Shown: positions 46,667 to 57,028 of the stretch, in pieces
Numbering within the stretch: the stretch's first letter is position 1
Layout of the letters: each line of letters begins with the position of its first letter
Source of the DNA: Eubacteriales bacterium
Lineage (GTDB): Bacteria > Bacillota > Clostridia > Lachnospirales > Lachnospiraceae
Length of the DNA: 64,000 bases
NCBI GenBank assembly: GCA_030526005.1
Contig: JAUNDP010000002.1
Span: 1-64,000 of the forward strand
Direction of reading: 5' to 3'
The notes under the pieces: generated by a model
Database searches by the model: none
Seen by the model: only the letters and a program-made list of their open reading frames with translations
Told to the model about the DNA's origin: nothing
Position numbers and translations under genes: made by a program

Positions 46667-49006
46667 TTAGCGTTCTTCCGCCTTTTCTTTCTTCACAAGA
46701 GCATGTAAGAGTACGTCTTCCATGGTCTCAGCATACACAATTTCCATACCTTTTTTGATTTCTCCGGAAATTTCTTCCACATCCGGTTTATTTTTCTGAG
46801 GTACAATCACGGTTCTGATTCCGGCATTTTTAGCAGCCAGCATTTTTTCTTTCAGTCCTCCGATAGGCAGAACACGTCCCCGCAGTGTAATCTCGCCCGT
46901 CATTGCTGCATCTGCCCTCACAGGTATGCCTGTGATTGCTGACAGCATCGCTGTCGCCATTGTGATTCCTGCAGAAGGACCATCCTTTGGAACTGCTCCC
47001 TCCGGAATATGGATGTGAATGTCATGCTTCTCAAAAAATTCACTCTCAATGTTATACTGTGTTCGGACAGAACGAATATAGCTGATACCTGTGCGCGCTG
47101 ATTCTTTCATCACGTCTCCAAGCTGTCCAGTCAGCACAAACTCGCCCTTTCCGTCCATGACATTGACTTCGATCTGAAGCGTCTCGCCTCCTACGCTTGT
47201 CCAGGCAAGTCCGCGCACAATTCCAATCTCATCGCTGTCATTTAATCGTTTTACACTATACTTTTCTTTTCCGAGATAATGAGGAAGTCTCGCTTCTGTC
47301 ACTTTCACAAATTTTTTCTTGTCTTCCAAAATTTCTTTTGCGGCTTTTCGGAAAATCTCATCCAGCTTCCGTTCCAGGTTTCGGACTCCCGCCTCTTTTG
47401 TATATCCGCTGATTACTTTTCTCAGCGCATTGTCTGTAATCTGAATCTCGCTCTCATCCAGACCGTTTCGTTCCATCTGTTTTTTTACAAGATGCTCTTT
47501 TGCAATATGAAATTTCTCATTTTCTGTATAGCTTGTGATCTCTATGATTTCCATGCGATCCAGCAGCGGTCTCGGTATTGTCTGCGCATCGTTTGCAGTT
47601 GCGATAAACAGCACTTCTGACAAATCCATCGGAATTTCAATATAATGATCCTGAAAATGTACGTTCTGTTCAGAATCTAATACTTCCAAAAGAGCGGACG
47701 CTGTATCCCCTTTATAATCGCCGCTCACTTTGTCAATCTCATCCAGCAGCATCAATGGATTTTTTACGCCTGCCGTCTTCATTCCTGCCGCAATGCGCCC
47801 CGGCATTGCTCCAACGTACGTTCTCCTGTGTCCTCTGATCTCTGCTTCATCCCGGACGCCTCCCAGACTGATCCGGACATACTTTTTATCAAGTGCGCGG
47901 GCGATTGAGCGTGCAATGGATGTCTTTCCTGTTCCTGGAGGACCTACAAGACAGATAATCGGGCTTTCGCCTTTTGCTGTCAGTGCGCGTACCGCCAGAA
48001 ATTCCAGAATTCTCTCTTTTACTTTCCAGAGTCCGTAGTGATCTTCTTCCAGAATTTTTCTTGCCGCTTTGATATCATGTCTGTCATTGGAAGTCTTCTC
48101 CCAGGGCATATCCAGAAGAGTCTCAATATATCCGCGTATCACGGCGCTTTCTGACGAATGATTTCCTACATTTTTAAACCGTTCGATTTCTTTTGCTATT
48201 TTTTCTTTTACTTCCGCAGAAGCCTTCAATCGTCTTACTTTTTCCTGAAACTGATCGATATCTGAAAGCGTCGTATCTTCACCCAGTTCCTCTCGGATCA
48301 GCTTGAGCTGTTCTCTCAAAATATATTCTCTCTGGTTTTTATCAACGCGTTCTTTTACTTTTATCTGGATATCCTTGCGGATGCGCAGAATCTCAATCTC
48401 ATTTGTGAGAAACATACAAAGAGCATCATATCGCGCCTGAAAGTTTTCCGCCTCCAGAAGTCGTTGTTTTTCTTCAAAATACATCGGAATATTGATCGCA
48501 ATCTGTTCCATCAGCTTATTCAGCTTTGTAGTTTCCAGAACCTGCTGCACAACTTCTTTGTTTATTTTGTCATTTTCTTCGCCATAAACTAAAAAAATAT
48601 CCTTTAAGCCTCTCAGCATCGCTTCCTGCACATTCGGTGTATACTGTTCAAGATCATCTCTAGGGAGAAGTTCGGTCTCTGCCTCCAGATATTCCTTACA
48701 TTCTCCAAGACCAGCCAGCTCTGCACGGTCAAGCCCCTCGGCAAGGATACGGAAAATATTCCTTGGCATTTTTACAACCTGTCTGATGACGGCGACTGTA
48801 CCGATCCTATATAGATCTTTTTCTCCCGGATTTTCCACTTCCGGATCTCTCTGAGAGATCAAAAGAATTTTCTGATCTCTCATCATGGACTGCTCCACTG
48901 CTTTGATTGACTTCTTTCTGCTGATATCAAAATGGACAATCATGCCCGGAAGAACAGTCATCCCCCTCAATGCTATCGCCGGTATATTTTCTATCCGTTC
49001 ACTCAT
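46667..49006 (-). CDS. lon: ATP-dependent protease Lon
   Basis: 779 residues: N-terminal substrate-binding LON domain (1 to about 200), AAA+ domain with Walker [10 protein letters not shown] and Walker [10 protein letters not shown], and the protease domain with catalytic Ser in [11 protein letters not shown] and Lys in [14 protein letters not shown]. It degrades misfolded and regulatory proteins in the cytoplasm. It starts 18 bases after the clpX stop. No HrcA/CtsR box was recognised at its start. Confidence 0.97.
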   Translation of the reverse strand: MSERIENIPAIALRGMTVLPGMIVHFDISRKKSIKAVEQSMMRDQKILLISQRDPEVENPGEKDLYRIGTVAVIRQVVKMPRNIFRILAEGLDRAELAGLGECKEYLEAETELLPRDDLEQYTPNVQEAMLRGLKDIFLVYGEENDKINKEVVQQVLETTKLNKLMEQIAINIPMYFEEKQRLLEAENFQARYDALCMFLTNEIEILRIRKDIQIKVKERVDKNQREYILREQLKLIREELGEDTTLSDIDQFQEKVRRLKASAEVKEKIAKEIERFKNVGNHSSESAVIRGYIETLLDMPWEKTSNDRHDIKAARKILEEDHYGLWKVKERILEFLAVRALTAKGESPIICLVGPPGTGKTSIARSIARALDKKYVRISLGGVRDEAEIRGHRRTYVGAMPGRIAAGMKTAGVKNPLMLLDEIDKVSGDYKGDTASALLEVLDSEQNVHFQDHYIEIPMDLSEVLFIATANDAQTIPRPLLDRMEIIEITSYTENEKFHIAKEHLVKKQMERNGLDESEIQITDNALRKVISGYTKEAGVRNLERKLDEIFRKAAKEILEDKKKFVKVTEARLPHYLGKEKYSVKRLNDSDEIGIVRGLAWTSVGGETLQIEVNVMDGKGEFVLTGQLGDVMKESARTGISYIRSVRTQYNIESEFFEKHDIHIHIPEGAVPKDGPSAGITMATAMLSAITGIPVRADAAMTGEITLRGRVLPIGGLKEKMLAAKNAGIRTVIVPQKNKPDVEEISGEIKKGMEIVYAETMEDVLLHALVKKEKAEER

Positions 49007-49024
49007 ACTTAACCTCTATTCTAT

Positions 49025-50326
49025 CTATGCAGTTTCCTCGATTCCTTTCTCTTTCTTCGCAATCAGCTTTTTGCCTTTCATTGGCAGCTGTGTCCGATGA
49101 AGCAAAATCGGTTCTCCCACTCCATTGATCATATCTTTTGTGATAATACAGCTCTCCACCGTCTCATCAGAAGGCAGTGTGTACATCAGATTATTCATCG
49201 CTTTCTCCATGATTGCGCGCAGTCCTCTTGCCCCTGTCTTGCGGTCCAGTGTCTTCTGGGCGATTGCTTCTACTGCCTCTTCTTCAAATGAAAGTTCTAC
49301 ACCATCCAGTTCAAACAACTTCTTGTACTGTTTTATGATAGAATTTTTTGGCTCTTTCAAAATGCGCACCAGAGTGTTCTTATCCAGAGAATCCAGAGAT
49401 ACCACAACCGGAACACGGCCGATCAATTCTGGAATCATACCGAATTTTACAAAATCCTGCGGCAGAACGTGACGCAGAACTTCTCCGACATCCTGTTCTT
49501 CTTTCGTTCCGATTTTTGCATTGAATCCGATTGCCTTCGTGTCCATACGGCTCTCAATCAGTTTCTCCAAACCTTCAAACGCTCCTCCGCAAATAAACAA
49601 AATGTTTGTCGTATCAATCTGCAAGAGTTCCTGATGAGGATGTTTTCTTCCGCCCTGAGGAGGAACGGATGCCACGGTACCTTCCAGAATTTTCAGAAGC
49701 GCCTGCTGTACTCCCTCACCTGAGACGTCTCGTGTGATGGAAGTATTTTCTGATTTTCTTGTAATCTTATCAATCTCATCAATATAAATAATTCCATATT
49801 CCGCTCTCGCAATATCATAATCTGCTGCCTGGATCAGTTTCAAAAGAATATTTTCTACATCTTCACCGACGTATCCAGCTTCTGTCAGAGCAGTTGCATC
49901 TGCGATTGCAAATGGAACATTTAAAAGACGCGCCAGAGTCTGTGCGAGCAATGTTTTTCCAGAACCTGTCGGTCCAAGCATCAAAATATTACTTTTCTGA
50001 AGCTCCACATCCAGATCTCTTCCTGCAGTAATTCTCTTATAATGGTTATATACAGCAACTGCAAGTGTTTTTTTTGCCTCATCCTGTCCTATGACATATT
50101 CATCTAAAAATGCTTTAATCTCTTCTGGTTTTAAAAGATTAATCTCCTCTTCCATCCCTGAGACTTCTTCATGATCCAGTTCTTCCTCAATAATCTCACC
50201 GCAGATCTCTACACATTCATCGCAGATGAACACACCGTTTGGTCCTGCAATCAATTTTCGCACCTGATCTTCCGACTTATTGCAAAAAGAACATCTGACT
50301 TTCTGTTCTCCTAATTTTCCTGCCAT
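49025..50326 (-). CDS. clpX: Clp protease ATP-binding subunit ClpX
   Basis: 433 residues. N-terminal C4 zinc domain (CSFC...CDECVEIC), AAA+ module with Walker A GPTGSGKT, Walker [11 protein letters not shown], sensor region [14 protein letters not shown], and the ClpP-docking IGF-type loop AIGFNAKIG. It unfolds substrates and feeds them to ClpP, encoded just upstream. A hairpin (50376-50404) sits between the two genes. Confidence 0.97.
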   Translation of the reverse strand: MAGKLGEQKVRCSFCNKSEDQVRKLIAGPNGVFICDECVEICGEIIEEELDHEEVSGMEEEINLLKPEEIKAFLDEYVIGQDEAKKTLAVAVYNHYKRITAGRDLDVELQKSNILMLGPTGSGKTLLAQTLARLLNVPFAIADATALTEAGYVGEDVENILLKLIQAADYDIARAEYGIIYIDEIDKITRKSENTSITRDVSGEGVQQALLKILEGTVASVPPQGGRKHPHQELLQIDTTNILFICGGAFEGLEKLIESRMDTKAIGFNAKIGTKEEQDVGEVLRHVLPQDFVKFGMIPELIGRVPVVVSLDSLDKNTLVRILKEPKNSIIKQYKKLFELDGVELSFEEEAVEAIAQKTLDRKTGARGLRAIMEKAMNNLMYTLPSDETVESCIITKDMINGVGEPILLHRTQLPMKGKKLIAKKEKGIEETA

Positions 50327-50375
50327 TCCTATTCACCTCTTACCATCACTAAAAGAAATTCCTATAAGTCACATT

Positions 50376-50404
50376 AAGACTCCCACTCACAGAGCGGGAG
50401 TCTT
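50376..50404 (-). terminator. Weak hairpin between clpP and clpX
   Basis: Stem AAGACTCCC/GGGAGTCTT (50376-50384 with 50396-50404) with only TTAATG after it on the minus strand. It lacks a proper T-tract, so it may be an RNA-processing or attenuation site setting the ClpP:ClpX ratio rather than a full terminator. Confidence 0.45.
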
Positions 50405-50454
50405 ATCGTTGTCATGTCAGAAAACCTGAAACAGCTTTCCGACGCATATCAGCT

Positions 50455-51036
50455 TTATCTTCCTGTGATCACAGCATCAATGATACCATATTCTTTTGCT
50501 TCTTCAGCACTCATATAGTGATCACGTTCTGTATCTACTTCAATTACCTCCAGAGGCTGCCCTGTATTTGCTGCCAGATGCTGGTTCAGTTTTCTTCTTG
50601 TATCTAAAATCTTGTCTGCCACGATTTTAATATCAGAAGCCTGTCCCTGTGCTCCTCCGGAAGGCTGATGAATCATAATCTCTGCATTTGGAAGAGCAAA
50701 TCGTTTTCCCTTTGTTCCTCCTGCAAGCAGAAATGCACCCATACTTGCCGCCATACCCATACAGATAGTAGAAACATCGCATTTGATATAGTGCATTGTA
50801 TCATAGATCGCCCATCCTGCTGACACTGATCCGCCAGGGCTGTTGATGTATAACTGAATATCTTTTCCCGGATCTTCGGATTCCAGGAACAGCAGCTGCG
50901 CAACAATCAGGTTGGCGCTGACGTCGTTTACTTCCTCACCAAGAAAAATAATTCTGTCTTTTAACAGTCGGGAATAGATATCGTAAGATCTCTCCCCTCT
51001 GCTTGTCTGTTCAATGACATAAGGTACTAAGCTCAT
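50455..51036 (-). CDS. clpP: ATP-dependent Clp protease proteolytic subunit
   Basis: 193 residues with the catalytic triad at the classical numbers: Ser98 in GMAASMGAF, His123 in [10 protein letters not shown] and Asp172 in TERDHYMS. It forms the 14-mer chamber that works with ClpX and ClpC-type unfoldases. It follows tig after 24 bases, with an AGGAGG site. Confidence 0.97.
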   Translation of the reverse strand: MSLVPYVIEQTSRGERSYDIYSRLLKDRIIFLGEEVNDVSANLIVAQLLFLESEDPGKDIQLYINSPGGSVSAGWAIYDTMHYIKCDVSTICMGMAASMGAFLLAGGTKGKRFALPNAEIMIHQPSGGAQGQASDIKIVADKILDTRRKLNQHLAANTGQPLEVIEVDTERDHYMSAEEAKEYGIIDAVITGR

Positions 51037-51060
51037 GCAAATACCTCCTTACCTAAGCTC

Positions 51061-52401
51061 TTATTCAGCCTCTTTTTCTGTCTTTTCTTCTTCTGCTTTT
51101 TCTTCTTTCACTGCCTCTACTTCTTTTGCAGCGTCAGTGATCATTTTTACTGCTTCCTGAATTGCGATGTCGTTTTTGATCTGCTCTTTGTCGCGGTCGC
51201 TCATCATCTCTTTCAGTTTTGCAGCTTCCATTCTATACATTTTTGCCATTTTAGCAAGTTCTTCATCCAGTCTTTCTTCGCTCACTTCGATATTTTCTGT
51301 CTTTGCGATTGCTTCAAGAACAAGGCTATTCTGAATGCGTTTTAAAGCTTCTGGTTTCATCTGTTCTGCCATAGTTGCAGCAGTTGTGCCTGTAAACTGG
51401 AAGTACTGTTCCATAGACAGACCCTGAGACTGGATTCTTCTTGCGAAGTCATCCATCATGCGTCTTACCTGCTCCATTACCATAGCGTCCGGGATTTCCA
51501 TAGAAGCGTTCTCTACTGCTTTTGTCACAACAACGCCCTGTTTCTCAGCATTTGCTGCTTTTTCTTTCTGCTCTGTCAGTTTCTTTTTCAGATCTTCTTT
51601 GTATTCAGCGATTGTCTCAAATTCAGAAACTTCTTTTGCAAATTCGTCATCTGCTTCCGGCAGTTCTTTTACTTTGATTCCGTTTACTTTGCATTTAAAT
51701 ACAGCTGCTTTTCCTGCCAGCTCTTTTGCATGATATCCTTCTGGGAATGTCACATTGACTTCTTTTTCTTCTCCGATTGCTGCGCCGATCAGCTGATCTT
51801 CAAATCCTGGAATAAAGCTTCCGGAACCGATTGTCAGATCGTAATTTTCTGCTTTTCCGCCCTGGAATGGAACGCCGTCTACAGAACCGTCAAAATCTAA
51901 TTTTACGATATCTCCGTTTTCTACTGTACGGTCTTCGATGTCGATCATTCTGGAGTTCTTTTCTCTCTCTCTGTCAACAGCAGCATTTACTTCCTCTTCT
52001 GTCACTTCGATTACTTTTTTCTCCACTTCAAGACCTTTGTATTCGCCCAGTGTGACAACTGGTTTTAATGCTACTTCTGCTGTGAATACAAATGGTTTTC
52101 CTTTTTCGATTGGCTCTACAGAGATGCTTGGCTGAGCTACGATATCCAGTCCTGACTCATCTGCTGCTTTTGCATATGCTTCTGGAATCAGAGCATTTGC
52201 TGCGTCTTCATAGAAAACACCTGTTCCGTACATTTTTTCGATCATAGCACGAGGTGCTTTTCCTTTTCTAAATCCTGGAAGAGTGATTCTGCCTTTATTT
52301 TTTAAATATGCTGCCTGCACTGCTTTTTCAAAATCTTCAGCAGACACTTCAATCGTAAGTTTTGCCATATTTTTTTCTAATTTTTCTACCTGTAAACTCA
52401 T
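51061..52401 (-). CDS. tig: Trigger factor
   Basis: Ribosome-bound chaperone and peptidyl-prolyl isomerase, 446 residues from the ATG at 52401 (MSLQVEKLEKN) after AAGGAGGAA. An earlier in-frame Met (52446) lacks a site. It has the ribosome-binding loop GFRKGKAPRAMIEKMYG at about 40-56, an FKBP domain with VENGDIVKLDFDG...GFEDQL and the helical C-terminal domain. The last ~25 residues are a Glu/Lys-rich tail. First gene of tig-clpP-clpX-lon-engB, linking nascent-chain folding to degradation. Confidence 0.95.
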   Translation of the reverse strand: MSLQVEKLEKNMAKLTIEVSAEDFEKAVQAAYLKNKGRITLPGFRKGKAPRAMIEKMYGTGVFYEDAANALIPEAYAKAADESGLDIVAQPSISVEPIEKGKPFVFTAEVALKPVVTLGEYKGLEVEKKVIEVTEEEVNAAVDREREKNSRMIDIEDRTVENGDIVKLDFDGSVDGVPFQGGKAENYDLTIGSGSFIPGFEDQLIGAAIGEEKEVNVTFPEGYHAKELAGKAAVFKCKVNGIKVKELPEADDEFAKEVSEFETIAEYKEDLKKKLTEQKEKAANAEKQGVVVTKAVENASMEIPDAMVMEQVRRMMDDFARRIQSQGLSMEQYFQFTGTTAATMAEQMKPEALKRIQNSLVLEAIAKTENIEVSEERLDEELAKMAKMYRMEAAKLKEMMSDRDKEQIKNDIAIQEAVKMITDAAKEVEAVKEEKAEEEKTEKEAE

Positions 52402-52537
52402 TTTGTAAATTTCCTCCTTCATTGTATATGAAAAGTTCCGCAGCAATGCGCCGCAATGATTGAACCTTATCCATACTCTCAGTCATTTTACAAGTATAAC
52501 ACACCCCTTAAAAAAACACCAGAACTTTTTTCTATAT

Positions 52538-53086
52538 TCAACCCCAAATCACGGATTTTCCAATTTTCTCTGCGCTCTCTTCTCCCTGGAAACGTGCGAT
52601 GATTGCCAGTGCAAATGGAATGGCTGTTCCCATGCCACGGCTTGTCGTGATATTTTCGTCCACTTCAACTGCATTTTTCGTTACAACAGCGCCTGCGAGG
52701 CGATCCTCAAACCCAGGATAGCACACCGCCCGCTTTCCTTTCAGTGCGCCCAGATCTCCTAAAACGCTCGGCGCAGCACAGATAGCAGAGATCGGACACT
52801 TCTCTTCCATCTTTTTCATCAGAATATGATGAAGTCCCAAATGTTCTCCCAGATGGAGTGTTCCCGGCATACCTCCCGGCAGAACAAGCATTGCCGCATC
52901 GTCAAACGATACATCCTCAAACAATTCATCCGCATGGACAATAATGCGGTGCGATCCTGTGATCTCCTTTCTTCCCATGATCGATACCGTGACGGTCTCA
53001 AGCCCTGCACGGCGCAGAAGATCCACGACCGTTAATCCCTCGATTTCTTCAAATCCATCTGCCAGAAAAACATATATTTTTCCCAT
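52538..53086 (-). CDS. DJ-1/PfpI-family protein
   Basis: 182 residues, class I glutamine-amidotransferase-like fold. The nucleophile-elbow cysteine is C103 in ISAICAAPSVLG, and the conserved acidic residue lies in ADGFEEIE (about 13-15). Typical DJ-1/ThiJ length. Members act as deglycases or glyoxalases, chaperones or redox sensors, and the activity here is not predictable. It is transcribed divergently from the CYTH gene. Confidence 0.9.
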   Translation of the reverse strand: MGKIYVFLADGFEEIEGLTVVDLLRRAGLETVTVSIMGRKEITGSHRIIVHADELFEDVSFDDAAMLVLPGGMPGTLHLGEHLGLHHILMKKMEEKCPISAICAAPSVLGDLGALKGKRAVCYPGFEDRLAGAVVTKNAVEVDENITTSRGMGTAIPFALAIIARFQGEESAEKIGKSVIWG

Positions 53087-53184
53087 TTGTGTCTCCTCCT
53101 CATTTAATTTTTCCTTATTGTATCAGACTTCGCATCTGTTTTCTACCTTTTTGCCGATTGTTTAGGAGAATTTTATTTTTTATT

Positions 53185-53249
53185 TTGAAAAATCATAGTC
53201 TCATGGTATAATATTTTTATGTGGAAAATCGTTCGGAAAATTTTCCGAA
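53185..53249 (+). promoter_or_regulatory. CYTH-gene promoter and downstream 18-base palindrome
   Basis: TTGAAA (53185-53190), spacer 16, TATAAT (53207-53212). Fourteen to twenty bases past the expected start is a perfect 18-base palindrome, TTCGGAAAATTTTCCGAA (53232-53249), ahead of the AGGAGG site. It could be an operator or a hairpin in the leader. Confidence 0.65.
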
Positions 53250-53288
53250 GGCTCTCTATGATAAAAGAAATACCAGGAGGCACATTTT

Positions 53289-53750
53289 ATGGAAATTGAA
53301 CGCAAATATTTAATTGGCTGTCTTCCCGAAAATCTTGATTCTTATTCTGCGCACAAAATTGAGCAGGGATATCTCTGTACACAGCCTGTTGTGCGTATCC
53401 GCCGCCAGGATGATTCTTACATTCTGACCTATAAATCAAAAGGGCTGATGGTGCGAGAAGAATACAATCTTCCGCTCACCCGTGAAGCATATCTCCATTT
53501 AAAAGAAAAAGCAGACGGGACGATCATTTCAAAGACAAGATATCAAATTCCTCTGACTGATATTCTGACCATTGAACTCGATGTATTTGACGCTCCATTT
53601 GAAGGACTTATACTGGCAGAGGTTGAATTTCCAGATGAAAAGATGGCAAACGATTTCATTCCTCCCGACTGGTTTGGCGAGGATGTCACTTTTTCTCCCG
53701 CATACCATAACAGTACTTTAAGTCAGATCAAAAAATCCCCTTTCAAGTAA
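53289..53750 (+). CDS. CYTH-domain triphosphate-binding protein
   Basis: 153 residues with the diagnostic N-terminal ExExK signature (MEIERKYL) and the alternating charged strands of the triphosphate tunnel (VRIRRQDD, YILTYKSKG, REEYNLPL, SKTRYQIPL, ELDVF, LAEVEFPDE). Members include inorganic triphosphatases, thiamine triphosphatases and class IV adenylate cyclases. In bacteria of this type, triphosphatase is the usual guess. Own promoter and terminator. Confidence 0.9.
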   Translation: MEIERKYLIGCLPENLDSYSAHKIEQGYLCTQPVVRIRRQDDSYILTYKSKGLMVREEYNLPLTREAYLHLKEKADGTIISKTRYQIPLTDILTIELDVFDAPFEGLILAEVEFPDEKMANDFIPPDWFGEDVTFSPAYHNSTLSQIKKSPFK

Positions 53751-53812
53751 GATACTGCCCAAGGCATCTTAAAAACCGAATGGCAAATCAGAAAATAATG
53801 ATGATGAAAAAA

Positions 53813-53860
53813 GATCGTTTCACATCAGCCTATTTTTGTGAAACGATCCTTTTCTTTTTT
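53813..53860 (+). terminator. Terminator of the CYTH gene
   Basis: Stem GATCGTTTCACA/TGTGAAACGATC (53813-53824 with 53837-53848, 12 bp) followed by CTTTTCTTTTTT. It is also preceded by A-runs that would give a T-tract on the minus strand, so it may stop transcripts both ways. Confidence 0.88.
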
Positions 53861-53868
53861 CTCTCTTC

Positions 53869-54126
53869 TTATTCCTTCTTCCCGCGGCAGTCTGAAAAAT
53901 CTGTTTTTTCTTTCTCGGAAATTTTTTTCCATATTTCTCTCTCCACACGTTCGGAATGCTTTCTGTTCCATATCGCAGATTTTTTTTGTTTTCTGTCCGT
54001 TTTTTTCTCTATTCTTTCGGCATAATTTTCTGCGATACAGATGCTGATTTTTCCCAGTATTCGGAGCAGTCTGTTTTTGTTTTCTACATTCCGCATTCCA
54101 AATTCCAACAGTTGAATGATACGCAT
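53869..54126 (-). CDS. Possible small basic protein, unknown function
   Basis: 85-residue reading frame, very rich in Lys, Arg and Glu (for example RIEKKTDRKQKKSAIW). Support is a good ribosome site (AGAGGGGG, 5 bases before the ATG), its place between a terminator and a promoter, and divergence from the XRE regulator. Against it is strong strand bias (A-rich), which makes long Lys-rich frames arise by chance. An overlapping frame on the same strand reaches 54361 but would run through the XRE promoter and is less likely. The interval 53850-54270 holds nothing else I recognise. Confidence 0.35.
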   Translation of the reverse strand: MRIIQLLEFGMRNVENKNRLLRILGKISICIAENYAERIEKKTDRKQKKSAIWNRKHSERVEREIWKKISEKEKTDFSDCRGKKE

Positions 54127-54248
54127 TTTTCCCCCTCTTTTTTGCTGTCTTGTTTTTATCAGTTTCTTTTTTATCTCTGTACTTTTGTGAGGTTTTTATA
54201 TTCTTGATATTTTGTAGTTTTATGAAGATATTTGTCGTATTTTGTTTA

Positions 54249-54277
54249 TTGTGTTTTTTTTTAATTTTTGATATAAT
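54249..54277 (+). promoter_or_regulatory. Promoter of the XRE regulator
   Basis: TTGTGT (54249-54254), spacer 17, TATAAT (54272-54277). The start is expected near 54284, giving a leader of about 25 bases. Confidence 0.65.
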
Positions 54278-54308
54278 ACAAACAATTAAGAATGGAGATG
54301 TTACCCTA

Positions 54309-54677
54309 TTGAAATCTATTGGAAACCGACTGCGGGCACTAAGAAAATCTCGCCATCTCACGCAGGAAGATATGAGCCAAATTCTTCATGTCTGCCGGCA
54401 GACATATTCAAATTATGAAGCGGGAATTCGCACCCCTTCTTTGGATTCTCTTATCTTTCTGGCTCAATATTTTCACGTCACACTGGATTTTCTTCTTTGT
54501 TCTGATAGTTCTGTTTATTCCACTCAAATGACTCCCTGCTTATCTATGAAAAAAGAATTCGTCAGACTTTCCCATTATGAACGCAGAATTTTAAAAATGA
54601 CACAGGAATTATCTTCCGATGAACAGGAAAAAGTAATGGCTTTTCTCTGTTTTATCAAAGAGCACAAAGATATTTAG
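54309..54677 (+). CDS. XRE-family helix-turn-helix regulator
   Basis: 122 residues if read from the TTG at 54309, the only start codon between the promoter and the domain; GGAG lies about 11 bases upstream. Longer in-frame ATGs lie upstream of the promoter and are excluded. The HTH_3 domain spans about 3-58 (GNRLRALRKSRHLTQEDMSQ ... TYSNYEAGIRTPSLDSLIFL). The C-terminal ~60 residues are helical with no known effector domain. Regulated genes are unknown. Confidence 0.82.
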   Translation: MKSIGNRLRALRKSRHLTQEDMSQILHVCRQTYSNYEAGIRTPSLDSLIFLAQYFHVTLDFLLCSDSSVYSTQMTPCLSMKKEFVRLSHYERRILKMTQELSSDEQEKVMAFLCFIKEHKDI

Positions 54678-54820
54678 GTCTTTTCCTATACAATTACTAT
54701 ATCATCTTTGTGTCTTTTATGCAAATTAATAGTTTGCAATTACAAATATTTCATTTGTAAATTCAATCTTGTTCCGCTTACCGGAACTGTTCATATCTCA
54801 GATCAGAATATGAAACGTAA

Positions 54821-54867
54821 AAATGGCAGTATGTTCTATAAAATGTTTTAGAAACATACTGCCATTT
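54821..54867 (-). terminator. ftsH terminator
   Basis: Perfect 15-bp stem AAATGGCAGTATGTT/AACATACTGCCATTT (54821-54835 with 54853-54867), followed on the minus strand by TTTTT within the pairing end. It lies about 80 bases past the ftsH stop. The rest of 54678-54949 shows only a small AT-rich inverted repeat (TTACAAAT/ATTTGTAA, about 54737-54757). Confidence 0.82.
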
Positions 54868-54949
54868 CTTAGCTCTGCTCTTTTTGCCTTTCGCAGCGAT
54901 TATTGCCTGTTCTGTTTGACATCAGAGACCGTCTTTGCTCTTTCTTCTC

Positions 54950-56809
54950 TCACAGCTCTTCTGTCTTTTCCAGAGAGAATGGTTCTGTCTTTGTCTCGCT
55001 TAAAATCGTCATAAATTCCTCTCCTGTGATCGTTTCATGGTCATATAAATATTTTGCCAGCTCATGCAGTTTTCCGATATTGTCCTGCAAAATCTTTTTT
55101 GCCTTTTCATGCTGGGTTCTGACAAGATCTACCACTTTTTTGTCAATGAGCGTCTGCGTCTCAAATGAGCACGCCAGACTGCTGTCTCCTCCCAGATATT
55201 GATTGCTGACATTCTCCATCGCAACCATGTCAAAATCATCGCTCATCCCAAACCGGGTAATCATTCCTCTCGCCAGTTTCGTCGCCTGTTCAATATCATT
55301 TGACGCTCCTGTGGTGATCGAATGAAATACTACTTCCTCGGCAGCTCTTCCGCCTGTCAGAGTCGCAATTTTATTTTCCAGTTCTTCTTTTGTCATCAGG
55401 AAATGTTCTTTCTCTTCCACCTGCATTGTATATCCCAAAGCGCCTGATGTTCTTGGTATAATTGTGATTTTATGAACCGGAGCAGATTCGGTCTGTTTTG
55501 CCGCCACAAGCGCATGACCGATTTCATGGTAGGAGACAATCAGTTTTTCTTTATTTGAAAGAACGCGGCTCTTTTTCTGATATCCGGCAATTACAACTTC
55601 AATGCTTTCTTCCAGGTCCATCTGTGTCGCAAATTTTCTGCCGTCACGGACTGCCCGAAGCGCCGCCTCATTGACAATATTGGCAAGTTCCGCTCCTGAC
55701 GCGCCTGATGCAGCCTTTGCAATCTCATGGAAATTGACATTATCTCCAATTTTGATTTTTTTTGCATGAACCTTTAAAATTTCCTCTCTTCCCTGCAGAT
55801 CAGGAAGTTCAACCGGAATACGCCGGTCAAATCTGCCCGGTCTTAACAGCGCCGGATCGAGAGAATCCGGGCGGTTTGTCGCCGCTAAAATGACAACCCC
55901 TTTCGAGCCGTCAAATCCATCCATCTCTGTCAGAAGCTGATTCAGCGTCTGCTCTCTCTCATCATTTCCTCCGATCTGTCCGTCACGTTTCTTTCCGATC
56001 GTATCAATCTCATCAATAAATACGATACACGGCGCCTTTTCATTTGCCTGTTTGAACAGATCGCGCACCTTTGCCGCTCCCATGCCGACAAACATTTCCA
56101 CAAATTCAGATCCTGAGATCGAGAAAAACGGAACGTTTGCCTCGCCTGCGACTGCTTTGGCAAGCAGCGTCTTTCCTGTTCCCGGAGGTCCCACCAAAAG
56201 CGCTCCTTTTGGCAAAGATGCGCCGATATCACGGTACAGCTCCGGTTTATGAAGATAATCTACAATCTCTTTCAACAGTTCTTTTGCCTCATCTTCCCCA
56301 GCGACATCAGAAAATTTAATTCCGGTGGAAGAATTGACATAAATCTTGGCATTGCTCTTCCCGAATGCCATCGCTCCAGGACCTCCCATGCCTTTCATCA
56401 TTTTTTTGCTCAGCCACTGTCCCAGCACAACAAACAGTACAATCGGGAAAATCCAGCTCACTAAAAAACTCAGGATCGGCGATTGTTTTTTTGGAATTTC
56501 CCCTGAAAATTCTGCGCCTGATTCATCCAGTCTTTCCACGAGATTTTCATCGTCAATCCGTCCTGTTTTGCACACCGTCACCTCGCCGTCTTTTTCCACC
56601 GTATAATAGATGACATCACTTTCCAGCTCTACTTCTTTAATTTCCTTATTCTCTATACTGTCCAGAAACTCCCGATAACTTGTCTTTTGGATGCTGCGTT
56701 CCATCACAGACGGAACAATCAGCCAGTTCAGGAGCATCAGCACAACCAGGACGATTAAATAGTAAAAAATCAGAGGTTTTTTTACCGGTTTTTTTTCTTT
56801 TCCATTCAT
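54950..56809 (-). CDS. ftsH: ATP-dependent zinc metalloprotease FtsH
   Basis: 619 residues, membrane-anchored AAA+ protease. Two transmembrane helices (about 12-32 and 112-132) flank an extracytoplasmic segment. Walker A GPPGTGKT, Walker [12 protein letters not shown], second region of homology [20 protein letters not shown], zinc site HEIGH in [11 protein letters not shown], and the third ligand region in [14 protein letters not shown]. It stands alone here, away from the usual tilS-hpt-ftsH order, so it may be one of two ftsH copies (inference). Confidence 0.95.
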   Translation of the reverse strand: MNGKEKKPVKKPLIFYYLIVLVVLMLLNWLIVPSVMERSIQKTSYREFLDSIENKEIKEVELESDVIYYTVEKDGEVTVCKTGRIDDENLVERLDESGAEFSGEIPKKQSPILSFLVSWIFPIVLFVVLGQWLSKKMMKGMGGPGAMAFGKSNAKIYVNSSTGIKFSDVAGEDEAKELLKEIVDYLHKPELYRDIGASLPKGALLVGPPGTGKTLLAKAVAGEANVPFFSISGSEFVEMFVGMGAAKVRDLFKQANEKAPCIVFIDEIDTIGKKRDGQIGGNDEREQTLNQLLTEMDGFDGSKGVVILAATNRPDSLDPALLRPGRFDRRIPVELPDLQGREEILKVHAKKIKIGDNVNFHEIAKAASGASGAELANIVNEAALRAVRDGRKFATQMDLEESIEVVIAGYQKKSRVLSNKEKLIVSYHEIGHALVAAKQTESAPVHKITIIPRTSGALGYTMQVEEKEHFLMTKEELENKIATLTGGRAAEEVVFHSITTGASNDIEQATKLARGMITRFGMSDDFDMVAMENVSNQYLGGDSSLACSFETQTLIDKKVVDLVRTQHEKAKKILQDNIGKLHELAKYLYDHETITGEEFMTILSETKTEPFSLEKTEEL

Positions 56810-56975
56810 CCTTTTTCCTCCATTTTCTTTTTTAACTTCTTTCTTTCACTTTACTCTCTCATTTTTCAAAAAGCAATAGCTCATTTGTGTTCATTTATAA
56901 AATTCCTATAAATTTTCGGTCTTTCTGATAAAAAAGGCAGAAATTTTTTATGTTTTTATTCTGCTTGTAAAAAAA

Positions 56976-57022
56976 GAGCATACAGGCTCTGCTCCTATTC
57001 GGATCAGTTCTCTTGTATGCTC
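56976..57022 (-). terminator. Terminator of the pfl operon
   Basis: Stem GAGCATACA/TGTATGCTC (56976-56984 with 57014-57022), followed on the minus strand by TTTTTTT. It is 6 bases past the pflA stop. Confidence 0.85.
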
Positions 57023-57028
57023 CCTTTT

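Noticed and set aside
53825..54361. 178-residue minus-strand ORF
   Set aside because: It runs through the XRE promoter and terminator T-tract. Only the inner frame starting at 54126 has a ribosome site.
54737..54757. TTACAAAT/ATTTGTAA inverted repeat after the XRE gene
   Set aside because: No T-tract and very AT-rich; not supported as a terminator or operator.
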